From Bimastos eiseni (taxonomy: Eukaryota; Annelida; Clitellata; Crassiclitellata; Lumbricidae), in contig OY365810.1 in the NCBI GenBank assembly GCA_959347315.1, positions 11,343,728-11,407,727 of the forward strand: 64,000 nt of DNA. The letters run 5' to 3'. Within the stretch, counting starts at the first letter, position 1. Every line of letters begins with the position of its first letter. Below the pieces are notes generated by a model. The model did no database searches, was not told where the DNA came from, and saw only the letters and a list, made by a program, of their open reading frames with translations. The translations under genes and the position numbers were made by a program. Positions 1 to 10,912 of this stretch are shown here, piece by piece.

Positions 1-252
1 ATCAATAGCGAAAGTTGTTTTGTTATGTTGATATGCATTTGTATAAGTGGGCCGATGTGGATATAAATATATTGCATTCATGTAGACTTTGTAGATATGT
101 GAATGTGTGCATGTTTTTCTGCAGATATGCTTTGAAATATATTTTGGTATTTGCAAGTTTGCTTGTTCGTCGCCGGTTTTGTATTTCATAGGTTTAAACG
201 TTTTCTTTCGCAACTGCAATGCTTCAACTAATTTGAAATGCTATTAATTTAG

Positions 253-356
253 GCAGCTTACGATTTGATAGGCATCCGGAGGGGGTGGATCATGACGTCG
301 GTTACAGGATCAAGGTCACTCGAGGTCAGCAGGTCATCATCAGTACACTGACACAT
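253..356 (+). CDS. ADAM-like metalloprotease, prodomain exon 1 (partial gene)
   Basis: First visible exon of a seven-exon + strand gene (253-356, 536-612, 805-877, 1668-1750, 1927-2042, 2469-2524, 2873-2953). All junctions are AG/GT and every join keeps phase. The product resembles the prodomain and catalytic start of M12B (ADAM/reprolysin) zinc metalloproteases, which are secreted or membrane proteases kept latent by the prodomain. This exon follows a TTTAG acceptor, starts in phase 1 and ends in phase 0 at GTAAGT; it encodes 34 residues ending QQVIISTLTH. The start codon and signal peptide must lie upstream of the window. The family call rests on the later exons. Confidence 0.6.
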
Positions 357-535
357 GTAAGTTACACAGGATGTTTTTGCTGAATATTAACGATTAGGAC
401 GAGGCAAGAACAAAACTGGACGAAGCAACAATTGAATAGGTTAGAATAAAAAAATCGAAATTACTGACAATAGAGAATTAGATTGGAATAGAAGTTTAAA
501 ATGTCGAAATTATTTGCTAGTGGTTTCACTTGTAG

Positions 536-612
536 GGTGGACATTACAGAGCGATAACTCTGACGGTATCCGCATTCAACTCCATCTTTGTCTTGGATCT
601 ACACCTCAATAC
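536..612 (+). CDS. ADAM-like metalloprotease, prodomain exon 2
   Basis: Exon between CTTGTAG and GTAAGC, phase 0 to 2. It encodes a stretch ending VSAFNSIFVLDLHLN, which matches the conserved 'A-F-x-x-x-F-x-L-D-L-x-x-N' element of M12B prodomains. The open frame, clean splice sites and phase fit with both neighbours support it as a real exon. Confidence 0.65.
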
Positions 613-804
613 GTAAGCCTAGGAAACACAAACATAGTCTATAGGAAGTTAACTAGTTTCATTTTAACACATTTTTATAATGTTATTCAAAAGCTCATGC
701 CTAGTTATGGCATTCGTATCTACATAAATTATGACCCAGCTCGGTCTCTTCAGATCTTTCTTTGGTATTCTGTATGGATAATGAAGAACTTAACATGTTT
801 TCAG

Positions 805-877
805 ATATCTCTTTGCCGTTGACTACATAGAAAAGTCGTTCAACATAGATGGGGCGGTTTTTCACGACGTGAATCAT
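805..877 (+). CDS. ADAM-like metalloprotease, prodomain exon 3
   Basis: Exon between TTTTCAG and GTGAGT, phase 2 to 0. It encodes YLFAVDYIEKSFNIDGA and then FHDVNH. It continues the prodomain strand begun in the preceding exon (LDLHLN-T-YLFA) without a break in frame. Confidence 0.6.
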
Positions 878-1667
878 GTGAGTGTAACAAACACTTACTC
901 CAAAAAAATATAGCTTTGTTGGGAGTGGCTCACAACACGACCTGTCTCCCTCAAAGCATTTGTATTGGTTGCACCCTTGGTGTTGAAGGGGCTTTAACAC
1001 AGGGGGCTTCAAGTCTTACTACCGCATTCCTGTGAGACATCTTGCAAGAAAGTATCATAGTCCTCAGGCGGCCATATACTTTCGCTCAATCATAACAGAA
1101 CAAGCGAGCCGTTAGTAAAGCGGCAGATGGCACAATAAACTCGGTTATATCCGTTAACTATAGGCTGCAATTATTTAGTCAATGAAACAATAATAATACG
1201 GCTAAGAGTTAAATATAGCTAGCAAGAATAATTACACAATGCAAGTCTTCGCAGCTTGGATATGGGGGCGAGGGGTTCTTGGTTCAGGGAGCCCTCCTCT
1301 ACATTAGGTTGATCTGAGCGTTTTCTGTTGTGGGACCATCCACTTGCGTTGCACCTATAGCCTCGGAACCATGCATCTAGGGCGTTCTGCGAGCTTCTAA
1401 AGTCTTCACCTTTACGTTGTGCTGAGCAGGTTACTAACAAATATAAGTTTCAGACTGAATTAATAATGCACAATTCACGAACAGTACAAACGAAGCACGT
1501 CTTAAGAGATTCAAATTTGTTCCAACTTCATTTGCCTCCCACGCTAACCACTTATCAATCGCCAAGGTCGCACTCGTGGACAATTTCTAGGGTTTATTTC
1601 TGTGATTTCTTCTACTTAAGACGCTATATAAGAATGCTCAGCGCGTTCGTGTTCGTTATCTCTGTAG

Positions 1668-1750
1668 ACTGAAAGTCATTGTTATTACCTGGGAAAAGTG
1701 AAAGACCAGCCAGAGTCATCGGCAGCCGTCAGTACATGCAATGGAATCGT
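1668..1750 (+). CDS. ADAM-like metalloprotease, prodomain exon 4 (HCYY signature)
   Basis: Exon between CTCTGTAG and GTAAGT, phase 0 to 2. It reads TESHCYYLGKVKDQPESSAA followed by VSTCNGIV. This is the hallmark 'hCyYxGxvxxxxxSxAaxStCxG' segment of ADAM/ADAMTS prodomains, with both conserved cysteines present, and is the strongest family evidence for the gene. Confidence 0.8.
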
Positions 1751-1926
1751 GTAAGTCCGTTAAAATTCTTAGCAAATATAACTTTCTCTTGCAATACAAT
1801 ACAAGTAAAATTTAGATTAAAACATTGATAGGCAATTTCTCTGATTGAGTTTTGCAACGTAATAGACGCGACTGGACAAAAGGATTCATGTTGAAATGCG
1901 TTACTTGCTCATTGTATCTTTATTAG

Positions 1927-2042
1927 AGGTTACTTTACCATTGGGAACGTATCCTATCACATCGATCCTGCCAGTAATAAACTCCACGGACCCCACAGAG
2001 TCTACAGAAGTCGAAGTGACGCCAAGACAGTTTACACATGTG
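1927..2042 (+). CDS. ADAM-like metalloprotease, prodomain exon 5
   Basis: Exon after TTTATTAG, phase 2 to 1, with donor GTCAGC, weaker than its neighbours. It encodes GYFTIGNVSYHIDPA and then KLHGPHRVYR, matching the 'G-x-I-x-I-x-x-x-x-Y-x-I-x-P' strand and the 'H-x-x-Y-R' tail of M12B prodomains. Confidence 0.7.
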
Positions 2043-2370
2043 GTCAGCATCAGTCTATTCATTACGTAATGTTTATTGATAACTTCTATAGCGTCGATGA
2101 CCACTGCACACGACATTAACAGTCCTAACGTGTTTGCATTTAATGAGGAAATTGTTACAAGAATTGTCAGCAGAATCGAATATATTAATTTCTGCGCCAC
2201 ATCTGCATCGCGTACGCCTGTCCGGCCAACTAATAACTCATGCAAGACTAGACTGACAAACACACAAAACACACTGTTCAGCTCAGATGATCATAGATAA
2301 CATACACACGCTTTCAGAATATATATATATAATATATATACACAGAATTTTTATCGTTACTCCTGTTATT

Positions 2371-2418
2371 ACTATTATTATTATTACTATCAGTAGTAAT
2401 AATAATAATAGTAATAAC

Positions 2419-2463
<45 letters not shown>

Positions 2464-2464
2464 T
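2371..2464. repeat. (ATT/AAT)n microsatellite
   Basis: Imperfect trinucleotide tract of ATT then AAT units that ends four bases before the acceptor of ADAM exon 6. The polar-looking open frames across it are repeat artefacts. Confidence 0.9.
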
Positions 2465-2468
2465 GCAG

Positions 2469-2524
2469 ATCATGATGACGTTTCTCTTGACTCACTGCTT
2501 CATCGTGAAAGGAATACTAAACGG
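2469..2524 (+). CDS. ADAM-like metalloprotease, linker exon 6
   Basis: Short exon between ATTGCAG and GTAAGT, phase 1 to 0. It encodes DHDDVSLDSLLHRERNTKR, the basic linker where furin-type cleavage usually separates prodomain and protease. It directly follows an (AAT)n tract that forms the end of the intron. Confidence 0.6.
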
Positions 2525-2872
2525 GTAAGTTCTCGTCTAATGAAACCTCTGTATTTGGTTTCTAATTTCAGCATGGTGCGTATAATTTAATACACTCATT
2601 TTAATTAATCTTATGCAGGGTAAAATATAGTAGTATATTAACTTACTGGTTGTTCCTCATTATATTTGATTTTGTTGATCCCCGCTCACATTGAGAAACT
2701 TTTAGAACTTTATTTTAGTTTGATTACTGCATCATGGGAAGTATTTTGTGCTCAAATAGTCTAATGATAACCCACTCAAAATGAAGCTTCTAGTCATACT
2801 TCGATTACCTGCAGACAAATGTTAGTTATGAAGGTGGTGATGAAAAATTGATTATTATTTCTTCACTTTCAG

Positions 2873-2953
2873 TTTAAGCGATTCATTTGGCCTCAGGATT
2901 TGGACAAGAAGAACAAAGTCGTCGAACTCTACGTAGCAAATGATCACTCACAG
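2873..2953 (+). CDS. ADAM-like metalloprotease, catalytic-domain start, exon 7
   Basis: Exon between CACTTTCAG and GTAACA, phase 0 to 0. It encodes 27 residues including NKVVELYVANDHSQ, the typical first beta strand of the reprolysin catalytic domain ('vELxxVaDhs'). The next exon should begin in phase 0 and lead to the HExxHxxGxxH zinc site, but I found neither in the following 5 kb. The gene is either interrupted by the repeat tract and segmental duplication that follow, or has a very long intron. Confidence 0.7.
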
Positions 2954-3136
2954 GTAACATCTGCTGTGGAGATTTCTACTCAATTGCCTAAACTGAATTG
3001 CGGATCATAATTTCCAGTTTATATACAATGGGTCTAAAGTATAAGGTCCTTATTCCTATCTCTGTGGATGCTGCTTCACTCATCTTATTCCTTTGTGCAG
3101 TAAAGGCCAACGGATCTGCTTTTGGAAAGAGCAATC

Positions 3137-3278
3137 GTCATCATCATCATCGTCATCATCACCATCACCAACACCACCATCATCATCATCATCACCATCA
3201 TTATCATCATCATCATCATCATCACCACTACCACCACGACCATCATCACCACCATCATCATCAGCAGCAGCAGCAGCC
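3137..3278. repeat. CAT/CAC-CAG trinucleotide tract
   Basis: About 140 bp of TCA/CAC units ending in CAG units. It abuts the left edge of the duplicated block that begins at 3279, so it may mark the breakpoint. The poly-His, poly-Ser and poly-Met frames here are not genes. Confidence 0.9.
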
Positions 3279-3562
3279 TAAATTGTGTATGTTGAAAGTT
3301 GGAGTGACGGAGAAAGGTGTCAGTCCATTCAAGACAATGTGAAGCCAAGTTTTGAGTATTCGTTATTCTATAGATGAAATGCATTAGGGGATTCCACGGA
3401 GTTTTCGTAAGCATGCGAACGGCCGGTTTCAGCCACCACCATTTGCAATAAGTTGACATGTTTGACTGGATCAATAGTTTTAGTACATCTGTTGCTCATG
3501 CATTGCACAATCTATCAATAATAATTATTGCGCTCTCTATATGAATTATGCATTGAACTAAC

Positions 3563-3862
3563 CTCCGTCGTTGAGTAAGTAATTTACCAAATGTTTTTGG
3601 TCTGTGTCTCGAAGTGCATCAATGAATTCTCCTTCCTCGTCTTTTTCGATGACGTAATCCAAGAGCTTTTCATTCCTTCTGGAGATAGTTAGTTGACATT
3701 TCACTTCGTCAACTTCTTCATTGCTTAGAATTGTTTTTGCCAGTAACCAATCTAAAACTTTATCTGGATCCATGCGTGTCTTTAGAAAGTCACGATGTTT
3801 AGCCATTTTGCCCATCGATTCCATTGATTCCGCCATAGCACGATCTTCGTTGTCAATGTACA
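3563..3862 (-). CDS. CARD-domain exon, duplicated copy
   Basis: A 300-bp phase 1-1 exon encoding a CARD (caspase recruitment) death-fold domain: hydrophobic heptads around VLDWLLAKTILSNEEVDEVK, a middle KLLDYVI helix, and a C-terminal DALRDTDQKHLVNYLL helix, the usual CARD ending. The donor is GGAG/GTTAGT. The protein is identical to the copy at 19553-19852. Just outside the acceptor the upstream frame has TGA where the other copy has CGA; this is intronic if my acceptor is right. No flanking exon is obvious, so this may be an orphan exon, or a final exon of the gene at 8.2-19.9 kb, since the phases are compatible. Confidence 0.75.
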
Positions 3863-4357
3863 CTTTTCACACAATGGTTTTAAATAGGCATTGTCAAGAA
3901 AATCAGGATAAGATCACGATCTAATGGTCTGTTGTGCCTCTTATTTTTCAGGTTATATGAATCATTTTCCTAACGGTTTTATTAAAGACAGTTTTATTAA
4001 ACAGAAAATGACCTACTATTTCCTTGCCAGTTATCGGCCCCTACCCTTGCAAATATTGTACATGCTAACAATGACTGCTTGGCACAGGCGGTTCTGTCGC
4101 CTGAGGCGAATTTTTTGTGTAGCCTAATCTAACCATTCAGTGGCACTGTCAGATAAAGTGAAATAAAAGAGCCAATTGGGAAATGTGAAACTAGAAAAAG
4201 GCCATTCCATTCATCAATCGATTGTGCACTGACTGCGTACATAAATAGGCAAACAACGGGCCAGAAAGTGATTAATTGACACGAGGAAGAACATCGTTCT
4301 GCAGCTGCTATTGCTCTATCTCAATCTGTGTTCTGTTGCCTTGTGTTTATAATATCC

Positions 4358-4885
4358 CAGTCACACTAGGCCCCGATCTCACAACCCTCCTATCACGCTC
4401 GTAGAGCGTGGTGAAAACGTGTAAAACGCAGTGGAACCGCACTTCGATCTTCTATGAACGTATTGCAACGCATTATGGTCATAGTGTCAGCGCGGTCGGG
4501 TCGCAAGGACATCGCCATGGGCGTGACGTGAAATTAACGACATTGGGCTCCGATCGGGAAGCCGATTTTTACGACCTACAACACGCTTGCAATACGATCA
4601 TTAAATCCGCACTACGATCGACATACGTCGGTTCTACGCTCGCCCCGTTACTATCACGCTCAAATGCGCTCGCACTGCGCTTCTTTCCGTCACGCTCGCA
4701 CCACGTTTTTTAACATGTTCAAAATTTTGTCACGCGCTCCTTGCTCATGGTGACGGCGCCACGCTCGATCGCAATTGCAATACGTTCATAGAAGATCGAA
4801 CTGCAGTTCTACTGCGTTCTACACGTTTCTACCACGCTCTATGAGCGTGAAGAGAGCGCTGTGAGATCGGGACCTAGTGTGACTG
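4358..4885. mobile_element. Palindromic non-autonomous DNA element, copy 1
   Basis: A 528-bp element that starts CAGTCACACTAGG and ends with its reverse complement. The inverted arms extend over roughly 110 bp with a few mismatches and contain CACGCTC/GAGCGTG sub-motifs. There is no coding capacity. A related terminus (GTGTGACGGGG at about 5000-5009) lies further right, so a larger element of about 4356-5009 is also possible. No clear target-site duplication, so the superfamily is left open. Confidence 0.75.
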
Positions 4886-5464
4886 TGTTTTTACGGCTTT
4901 CAATTGAAATTTAACAGTAAACGACCACGATCTCACCACGTTCGAGAGCATTCTTGAACCCAGGTCGTTCGTTCGAAGCGTTGTCAGATCGGGGTAAAGT
5001 GTGACGGGGGCCTAACCGTCTATATGTAAACCTCTGTGTCTGTCTAGCGTGTGTCACTGTTCTCAGTTCTGATTTAGGTCGATCTAGCCTCTATTAATTT
5101 TAGCCTGTCTGCCGGGTTTTATTTTTGTGTATTTCACAATTAAAATAAAAAAACAAAACAAACATGTTTATATGCTTCTTGGCCCTGTGCATATGCATTC
5201 AACGCTAAATTGATTGCCTTTTGCATAAGTCCCATTGTGTAAATTATACGTTTCTACTTTACCTGGCCAATAATTGTTGCTCTTCGAGCCGCATAAAATG
5301 ACGATTATTTAACCAGAATAATCGTACAGTAAAACATGAAAAGTAAGCTCAGACTATCTCGCCTATATTAAGCATATTTCTTGAGACTTTCTCAACGTGC
5401 AATTACCTGTTTAAGTAGCGAATGAAACGGCTCAACCATAGTTCATGGTTCATGGCTCAATATG

Positions 5465-8238
5465 ATATCAGCAGAGGTATCGCTGCGGCTGCATCCTACG
5501 CCTGCAAAAATTGGTATATATGTACACATACATGTGAGGAGGTCGGCTGTCGACAGTTGTCGCTCTTCGCTATTGACTCTTCCTGGTCCATATAACATCT
5601 GTCAGCTGTCGATGGAAATCCGTTGGTTGGTTGTAGTTCGTGTGCCAACCACTGGTGACTCTTTCAGCTTACTGTGCACTGTGTTACTACTAACTGTTGT
5701 GACATTATTCGTTACAACTGACGTATGATAGCATAATATACCCGTGCAGAGAACGCCTCTGAATGGTTATTCTGTTAGAGGCGCTATATAAATTGGCAAA
5801 TACGGTACACTATTTATTAACAGGGTTGTATTTGTGTGTGATGATATATATGTAGGTCACGTGTAGGTCCATAATTATGTGTGCATTTGCGTACATGTAT
5901 CTATGTAAGTGGGCATTTTAGAACCATTCGCCAGCGATACACAAGAATGTCTTATTAAATAACACGACACTAGTGTTTGAAATGATGGTAAGCTCACCCG
6001 TATGCATGTACGTGTTTGAAACTAGCAAGATGGAAGACCTTCTTCTGTGAGTCGCCTAAACATTTGTTGAACATAAGGAGAAGAAACGATGGTCCACTGG
6101 CGCCTATTGATCCGTCCTCGTGATTTCTTTTTTGGTTCGAATGTTGTGTAAAGCAATGGGCTGATGCGTTTGCCGAGCACGGTCACGCTTATTGACTACT
6201 GAGCGTCAGTTTAACAGAGCGACGCGTTTAATATTATTACTCACAATCGAAGACCTTTTTAGTACAGAATTTATGCAGACAATTATTGTTTTAATTATGA
6301 CTCTCACACCTACATGCTTGTGGCCGATTGTTTATAGCGGTCAGCCGAAGAGTAACTGTAGGGATCTTGAGCAAGTCCTGCGTGCACAATTGCTTTGCAA
6401 TATAGCTACAATTTCGCCGTGAAGGCGTTGAGCGTTTCTGAACAAATTGTAAGATGGGCAAATACTGTTGTTGTCTGCATTCTTTAGAATAGTGTCACAC
6501 TTAATTTATATTTGTAGAATACTTACCTCACCCAAACGCCATAAAAGCCACGTCGCAAGAACCTTATTCTTCTAACCGTTAGTATCACTTAGCCCCATGC
6601 ATACTTGCATTTTTTAAATAAACGCTATGATCAAGACATTGTGCCAAGAGCATTATAATATACTTGTAGGTCGTATTAACTGAATCTGAGAAAAGTTGAA
6701 AGATGACCGGCCAGATAGACCAGCGTGGATGCGACCCATATCGACCTTATCCAATGCCTCCCTAGAATAGGTATGCTAGAAGAAAACCAAAGTGATATGT
6801 ATATAAAAATGTTTTAGAGTACAAAAGGCTCTTAATACTGCTTCTAAATTGAACCTGAACGTTAAGATGCACTGCTCTAATTCCTGTTATTTGGAAACGC
6901 CTAAACAAATGCCCCTAATGGTTGCCAGCTGCAGTGCGGTCACAACGCATCATCATCTGTTCCGATCTTTGGCCTATAGTCATACGGTTGACAATAACAC
7001 GACATTCTTTGGCAGGCCTAATCATTTCCTCCAGATACTCAACTTATGTACTGATGGTTAACAATCCGACATTCTGCTAGACTGTATGGTGTATGGCCCC
7101 ATGGTGTTTCATAACCGCTAAAAGATGACCGCAATTTAACGTCTCGGAAATATAATACAAGGTATAGTTCATTGGATTAAGACTGACGTTAAATTAGTCG
7201 AATAAACTCGAACTTTACGTTGATTAACTTATAACTGCCAATTAAGTTGCGGTCTTGTCAGCTGGATTATTTTGTTAACTGAATACTTGATTTGATTGTA
7301 TATGCACAAACATAGGCTAATCTTTCTCACATTATGCTTCCAATATCCCTAGTAATGATATCGATCAAGTGTTAGTGTTCTTTTACTTCCACATTTCATT
7401 CCGACTGGATTCCATCGTCTTCAGGGCAGATCGACGAGAATGTTACTATGGCTTCTTCGGTTTGTTTGACATTCCTTGTTTAAGAGACACTAGAAATATA
7501 AATAAGACAGATACGAGATCGAAATTCTTTCAGCCAAGTACGATGAGCTAATAATAATGGAAACTATATAGAAGAAGTTTCTTTAACAAGTTTGATAGTT
7601 CCACGAATCGACGCTGTCCCGCTAATAAGAGTAAATTGGTGAGGACATAGTGAAATCGTATTCCGAGTGAGATTTATGAATTAAAAACCCATGTTGTGAT
7701 TTATCACCACTTGCATAACTTAAGTGTATAAAGGTAAACAATGAGGCCTATGTAGGGCCTATACATGTAAGGTTCCGTCATTTACATTAGTACATAATAT
7801 TGTTTACCGATGTTTGACTCGTCGCTGGCTATTATCTTAACACGGAGACTGGATTTAGGCACAGTGACAATAATAATCAGTCATCACTACCCTAGGCTTT
7901 GAGTGATGCCTTCGACAAATGCTGATGAATAGAGATGTTAATGAAAAAGTTTCTGAAGAGTGAAGCTCTGCAGGTCTAAATGTCCGAGAGTTTAACGCGA
8001 CAACGCAATTCAAACTTGAAGTTGCACAGTGGACGAAGATTTGTATCTTGTCGGTCGATCATTTGAAATAATCTATGTTTACATGTAGCGCACTAAAGCA
8101 AAAAATAACGATAATAAAAAATAAATTAGGTTGACAACGTTTGAGCTCTGTTGGTAATGTCAGGTCATTAATTCACTCATATGACAGAGTTTATTAGGTC
8201 TCTTGAAACATCTGGCAAAAAAGCAGAGAACATCGTAC
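5465..8238. other. No recognisable gene
   Basis: About 2.8 kb of AT-rich DNA. All open frames are short, lack splice support and show no family motif. I looked here for the continuation of the ADAM gene (+) and of the helical-exon gene (-) and found neither. Confidence 0.5.
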
Positions 8239-8379
8239 CTTCCAAAAGAGTTGCCAAGAGAGATGGAATAAACTGCTTAGCAAATTCGTTCACTTGGTCA
8301 ACCACACGATCAACGTCTTCTTTCAGCGAGGTCGCTTGCGTATTTAAATCTCTCAATAACTGTGTCGCTCTAGCAGTCT
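8239..8379 (-). CDS. Helical repeat exon C1 (end of CARD/TM gene 1)
   Basis: A 141-bp exon with acceptor TTGCCAG and donor GAAG/GTACGA, phase 1-1. It encodes a helical segment: ETARATQLLRDLNTQATSLK, then EDVDRVVDQVNEFAKQFI. It is a tandem duplicate of exon C2 (9113-9253), has the same length, and is paralogous to 59416-59556. Function is unknown; the amphipathic heptads suggest a coiled coil. It is the last exon I can place in gene 1. Confidence 0.65.
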
Positions 8380-8514
8380 CTGGCAATCACAACAAACATT
8401 TGTTTCAGACTTTGAATCAAAATGGTACAAAAGAGAAAATTGTCATTTATGAAAATGAACTGTCAGCATCAATTTTATCCTTTCATATGTTAGAGTTTAT
8501 TCGATCGCTTGAAA

Positions 8515-9072
8515 TCTCTATATATAAAGAGAGAATTCTGAGTGTGTCTGTCTGTCCGGCTATGGATTTGCACAGTTTTAGAGCTGCTGACTCGAAACCT
8601 TCACCGTTGACTCAGGAACACCTGGGACACGCAGTCGAGGGGTCAGTGAACGCCGTGGCCGTCCTTTTCCTGGTCTCCAGGGCTAAAGTCTGTCTCAAGA
8701 CCCCCTCCCAAAGGAAAGTTTCCTTTTCAGTCGCCAGAAGCTGTACACTTACCGATATGTGCACGTGATATCTGTCTGCCACACCTCTTCTTGTTTTACA
8801 CCGTCATGGACGGTTTGGGAGATATCGTACAGGTGGCAGTAGTTTTCCATCGTTTGCACAGTGGGTTTGTACCTTGTACGCATCAGTGTCTATACACATT
8901 TCCGTTTATGCATCTCACACTTTTTCAGCTAATCACTCGAAACCTTCACCATTCGCTCGTGGAACACCTGGGACACCCTGTAGAGGTGTTGATGAACCCG
9001 CGTCCGCCGTGTTTCGGCTCTCCACAGCCAAAACCCTGTCTCAACCCGTGCAACGCCGGGTTCCCCAGCTAG
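8515..9072 (+). mobile_element. Non-autonomous Helitron
   Basis: A 558-bp element beginning TCTCTATATATAAAGAG and ending CCCCAGCTAG, inserted between A and T. A hairpin (AACCCGTGC and GCCGGGTT) sits just before the CTAG end. TC start, CTRR end with upstream hairpin and A/T insertion without target duplication define Helitrons. It sits in the intron just downstream of exon C2 and splits a flank that is intact beside exon C1, so it arrived after the C1/C2 duplication. Open frames inside it are not genes. Confidence 0.85.
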
Positions 9073-9112
9073 TATTTTATAAAAATACCTTACCTGTAAA
9101 AGGCTGTAATAC

Positions 9113-9253
9113 CTGTAAAACGAGTTGCCCAGATATACGGAATCGACTGCTTTGCAAACTCGTTCACTTGTTCAAATATACGATCAACATCTTCCTTCAG
9201 CGAAATTGCTTGCTTGTTTTGTTCTCTCAATAACCGTGTCATTCTAGCGGTCT
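9113..9253 (-). CDS. Helical repeat exon C2 (gene 1)
   Basis: A 141-bp exon with acceptor TTGCTAG and donor ACAG/GTATTA, phase 1-1. It encodes ETARMTRLLREQNKQAISLK, then EDVDRIFEQVNEFAKQSIP, closely similar to C1. Being same-phase tandem copies, C1 and C2 could be used together or as mutually exclusive alternatives. Confidence 0.65.
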
Positions 9254-9590
9254 CTAGCAATCACAAACAAGCATTTGTTAATTATTTTCAATTAAGATGG
9301 ACAGAAATTATTTGAAAGTGAATTATCGACGCAAAATATTTGAGGATCCGACATACCGTAACGGCAGAAAACAATTTTGTATCATGATATGCTGCAGTCC
9401 AAGATGACACTGCTGTGGCTTCTACGAGTAATTGAAAAGTGGTCTAAATACTGCAAAAATGCTGCTGCTTTGAAGCTGAAGAATTGCTTCTGAACCGTTT
9501 GAAATAAACATAATAGATTAGTAGGCCACCTACAATAATTTTGAATTTGCCACATATATGAGTATATTCAAAATGTTGGTAGAAGCTAAC

Positions 9591-9740
9591 CGTTCAGTAG
9601 ACATGCAAGTCTTATCATTCCAAGTCGAAGTTCTGGATAGCTTCTCTTCTTGCTATCTTTGATGTGTGGAATTTCTGAGCATATATCTTTGGGCTCTTCT
9701 TGAAACTCTTCAAGTATCTTTATAAGCAAACGATTCACGT
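9591..9740 (-). CDS. Helical exon B (gene 1)
   Basis: A 150-bp phase 1-1 exon with acceptor CAAATAG and donor GTTAGC. It encodes VNRLLIKILEEFQEE through to LRLGMIRLACLLN. A paralogue of identical length lies at 59948-60097, with pattern VNxLLxKILExFQE...LRxGMxRLxCLL. No family recognised. Confidence 0.65.
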
Positions 9741-10518
9741 CTATTTGCATACACAAATGTAAAAAGTGTTTCAGACTCTTATAAAAGATATTTGACACAT
9801 ATTATAATTGAAGAGGTGCCGGAGCATAATATTATGGAACCGATGCACTGACACAAGTAAGAATGAGTGCTCAATGCAATAGCGCGTACAGTTTCATTTT
9901 CAAAGTTTAATTGTTTGTCTGCTTGAGGTTTACATGTTGCTACCCTACTGCTTCGTCATAACACCTTCATTTCCTTAAATCTGGTTCTTTCACCCATGGA
10001 CGTAACGTAAAGTCACGTGCGTGATCCATTGGTCCAGCTACAGCTATTGGCTCCGCTTCCTTTATGGAAACCGGACTCCTTCTGGATATCGGACACTGAT
10101 CTCCCACGGACTACCTTTTGGACAACCTCTATGATTTTATGCAACGCTCGTGTATCAGCTGTTTCCCTGCGCTTGGCTTCCGGGTGGTGCTTTAGTAGTT
10201 TGGAGATTACGATTATGAGAATTCTACGAGTGGTCTTACAATGATCTTAGCGGGAAATGCTTAAGACATCAGAGGTGCGTTACGTCAGAATTTCATTCAA
10301 CCATGTCCATCGACCCTGGAAAACACATTTTATCTGACATGGTATCCATGGCAAACGCTACTATAATTTTGGCTTGCTGAAAGCGAAGGCTTTCTGTAAT
10401 ACTGGGTCAGTTTCACTCTATACGTCGATCGCTCACCGACAACTTAGGTGCACGAACCTGGGCGTTGTCGACTCTTTCCAGCTATAGAACTGCGCTGATG
10501 AGTTAAAAAATAAACGCT

Positions 10519-10572
10519 GCTTTCAAAGAAAAACTAACCCAGTGGAAAATTGGATGAACAAAACTATTACGA
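10519..10572 (+). pseudogene. Inverted fragment of exon A
   Basis: About 50 bp on the + strand, around AAAGAAAAACTAACCCAGTG, match the - strand coding sequence of exon A (10913-11020) with only a few mismatches, so the fragment is inverted relative to its source. It has no splice sites and is too short to function. Confidence 0.65.
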
Positions 10573-10727
10573 GATAATTTGAAGGCAGAAGAAAGTAAAT
10601 TATGTACAAGTCAAAGGATGAATCAACTGATCTGTTGTTTGTTAAATGATAAATGTGAACTTAATTTGCAGAGTCACTAGCATAACTTCTTTCGTATGAT
10701 ACGAGCCCTGCGATTATTGATTTTAAT

Positions 10728-10795
10728 AATACGTGTATGAGGTGGCAAAATTTAGGCTACTTGAAGTACATTTTGCCACCACCTACACGTATTAA
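10728..10795. repeat. Imperfect hairpin / small inverted repeat
   Basis: TAATACGTGTATGAGGTGGC and its near-complement (…CACCTACACGTATTA) form roughly 25-bp arms with a short loop, followed by a second small inverted repeat around AGATC. This may be a tiny MITE remnant. Confidence 0.6.
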
Positions 10796-10912
10796 TTAAG
10801 ATCAAATTTAGATCTTAATTTTAAAACAATTTAAACACATGACACGTCTCGGCATAATTCTATCGACTACTCACATTATTGATTCTCATAAAATAATAAA
10901 GATGGATCAAAC

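Larger units (their letters stand above)
3279..5464. repeat. Segmental duplication, copy 1 (partner 19269-21749)
   Basis: Nearly identical to 19269-21749 in the same orientation, with scattered single-base differences only. It contains a CARD exon and a palindromic element. Copy 2 has about 340 extra bases (20077-20413) that copy 1 lacks. Both copies end at a CAATATG junction, after which the sequences diverge. Confidence 0.93.

Noticed and set aside
701..1012. Cys-containing - strand frame (GCNQYKCFEGDRSCC)
   Set aside because: Overlaps ADAM prodomain exon 3 on the opposite strand, with no - strand splice evidence.
2283..2495. Poly-Leu frame
   Set aside because: Translation of the (AAT)n microsatellite; overlaps the ADAM linker exon on the other strand.
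4358..4885. Assignment to hAT because of the CAG start
   Set aside because: No 8-bp target duplication and the termini continue into a second related end; superfamily left open.
6130..6160. tRNA-like GGTTCGAAT box
   Set aside because: No acceptor stem or A-box at suitable spacing.
8874..9233. + strand frame of 119 codons
   Set aside because: Lies within the Helitron and then runs antisense across exon C2.
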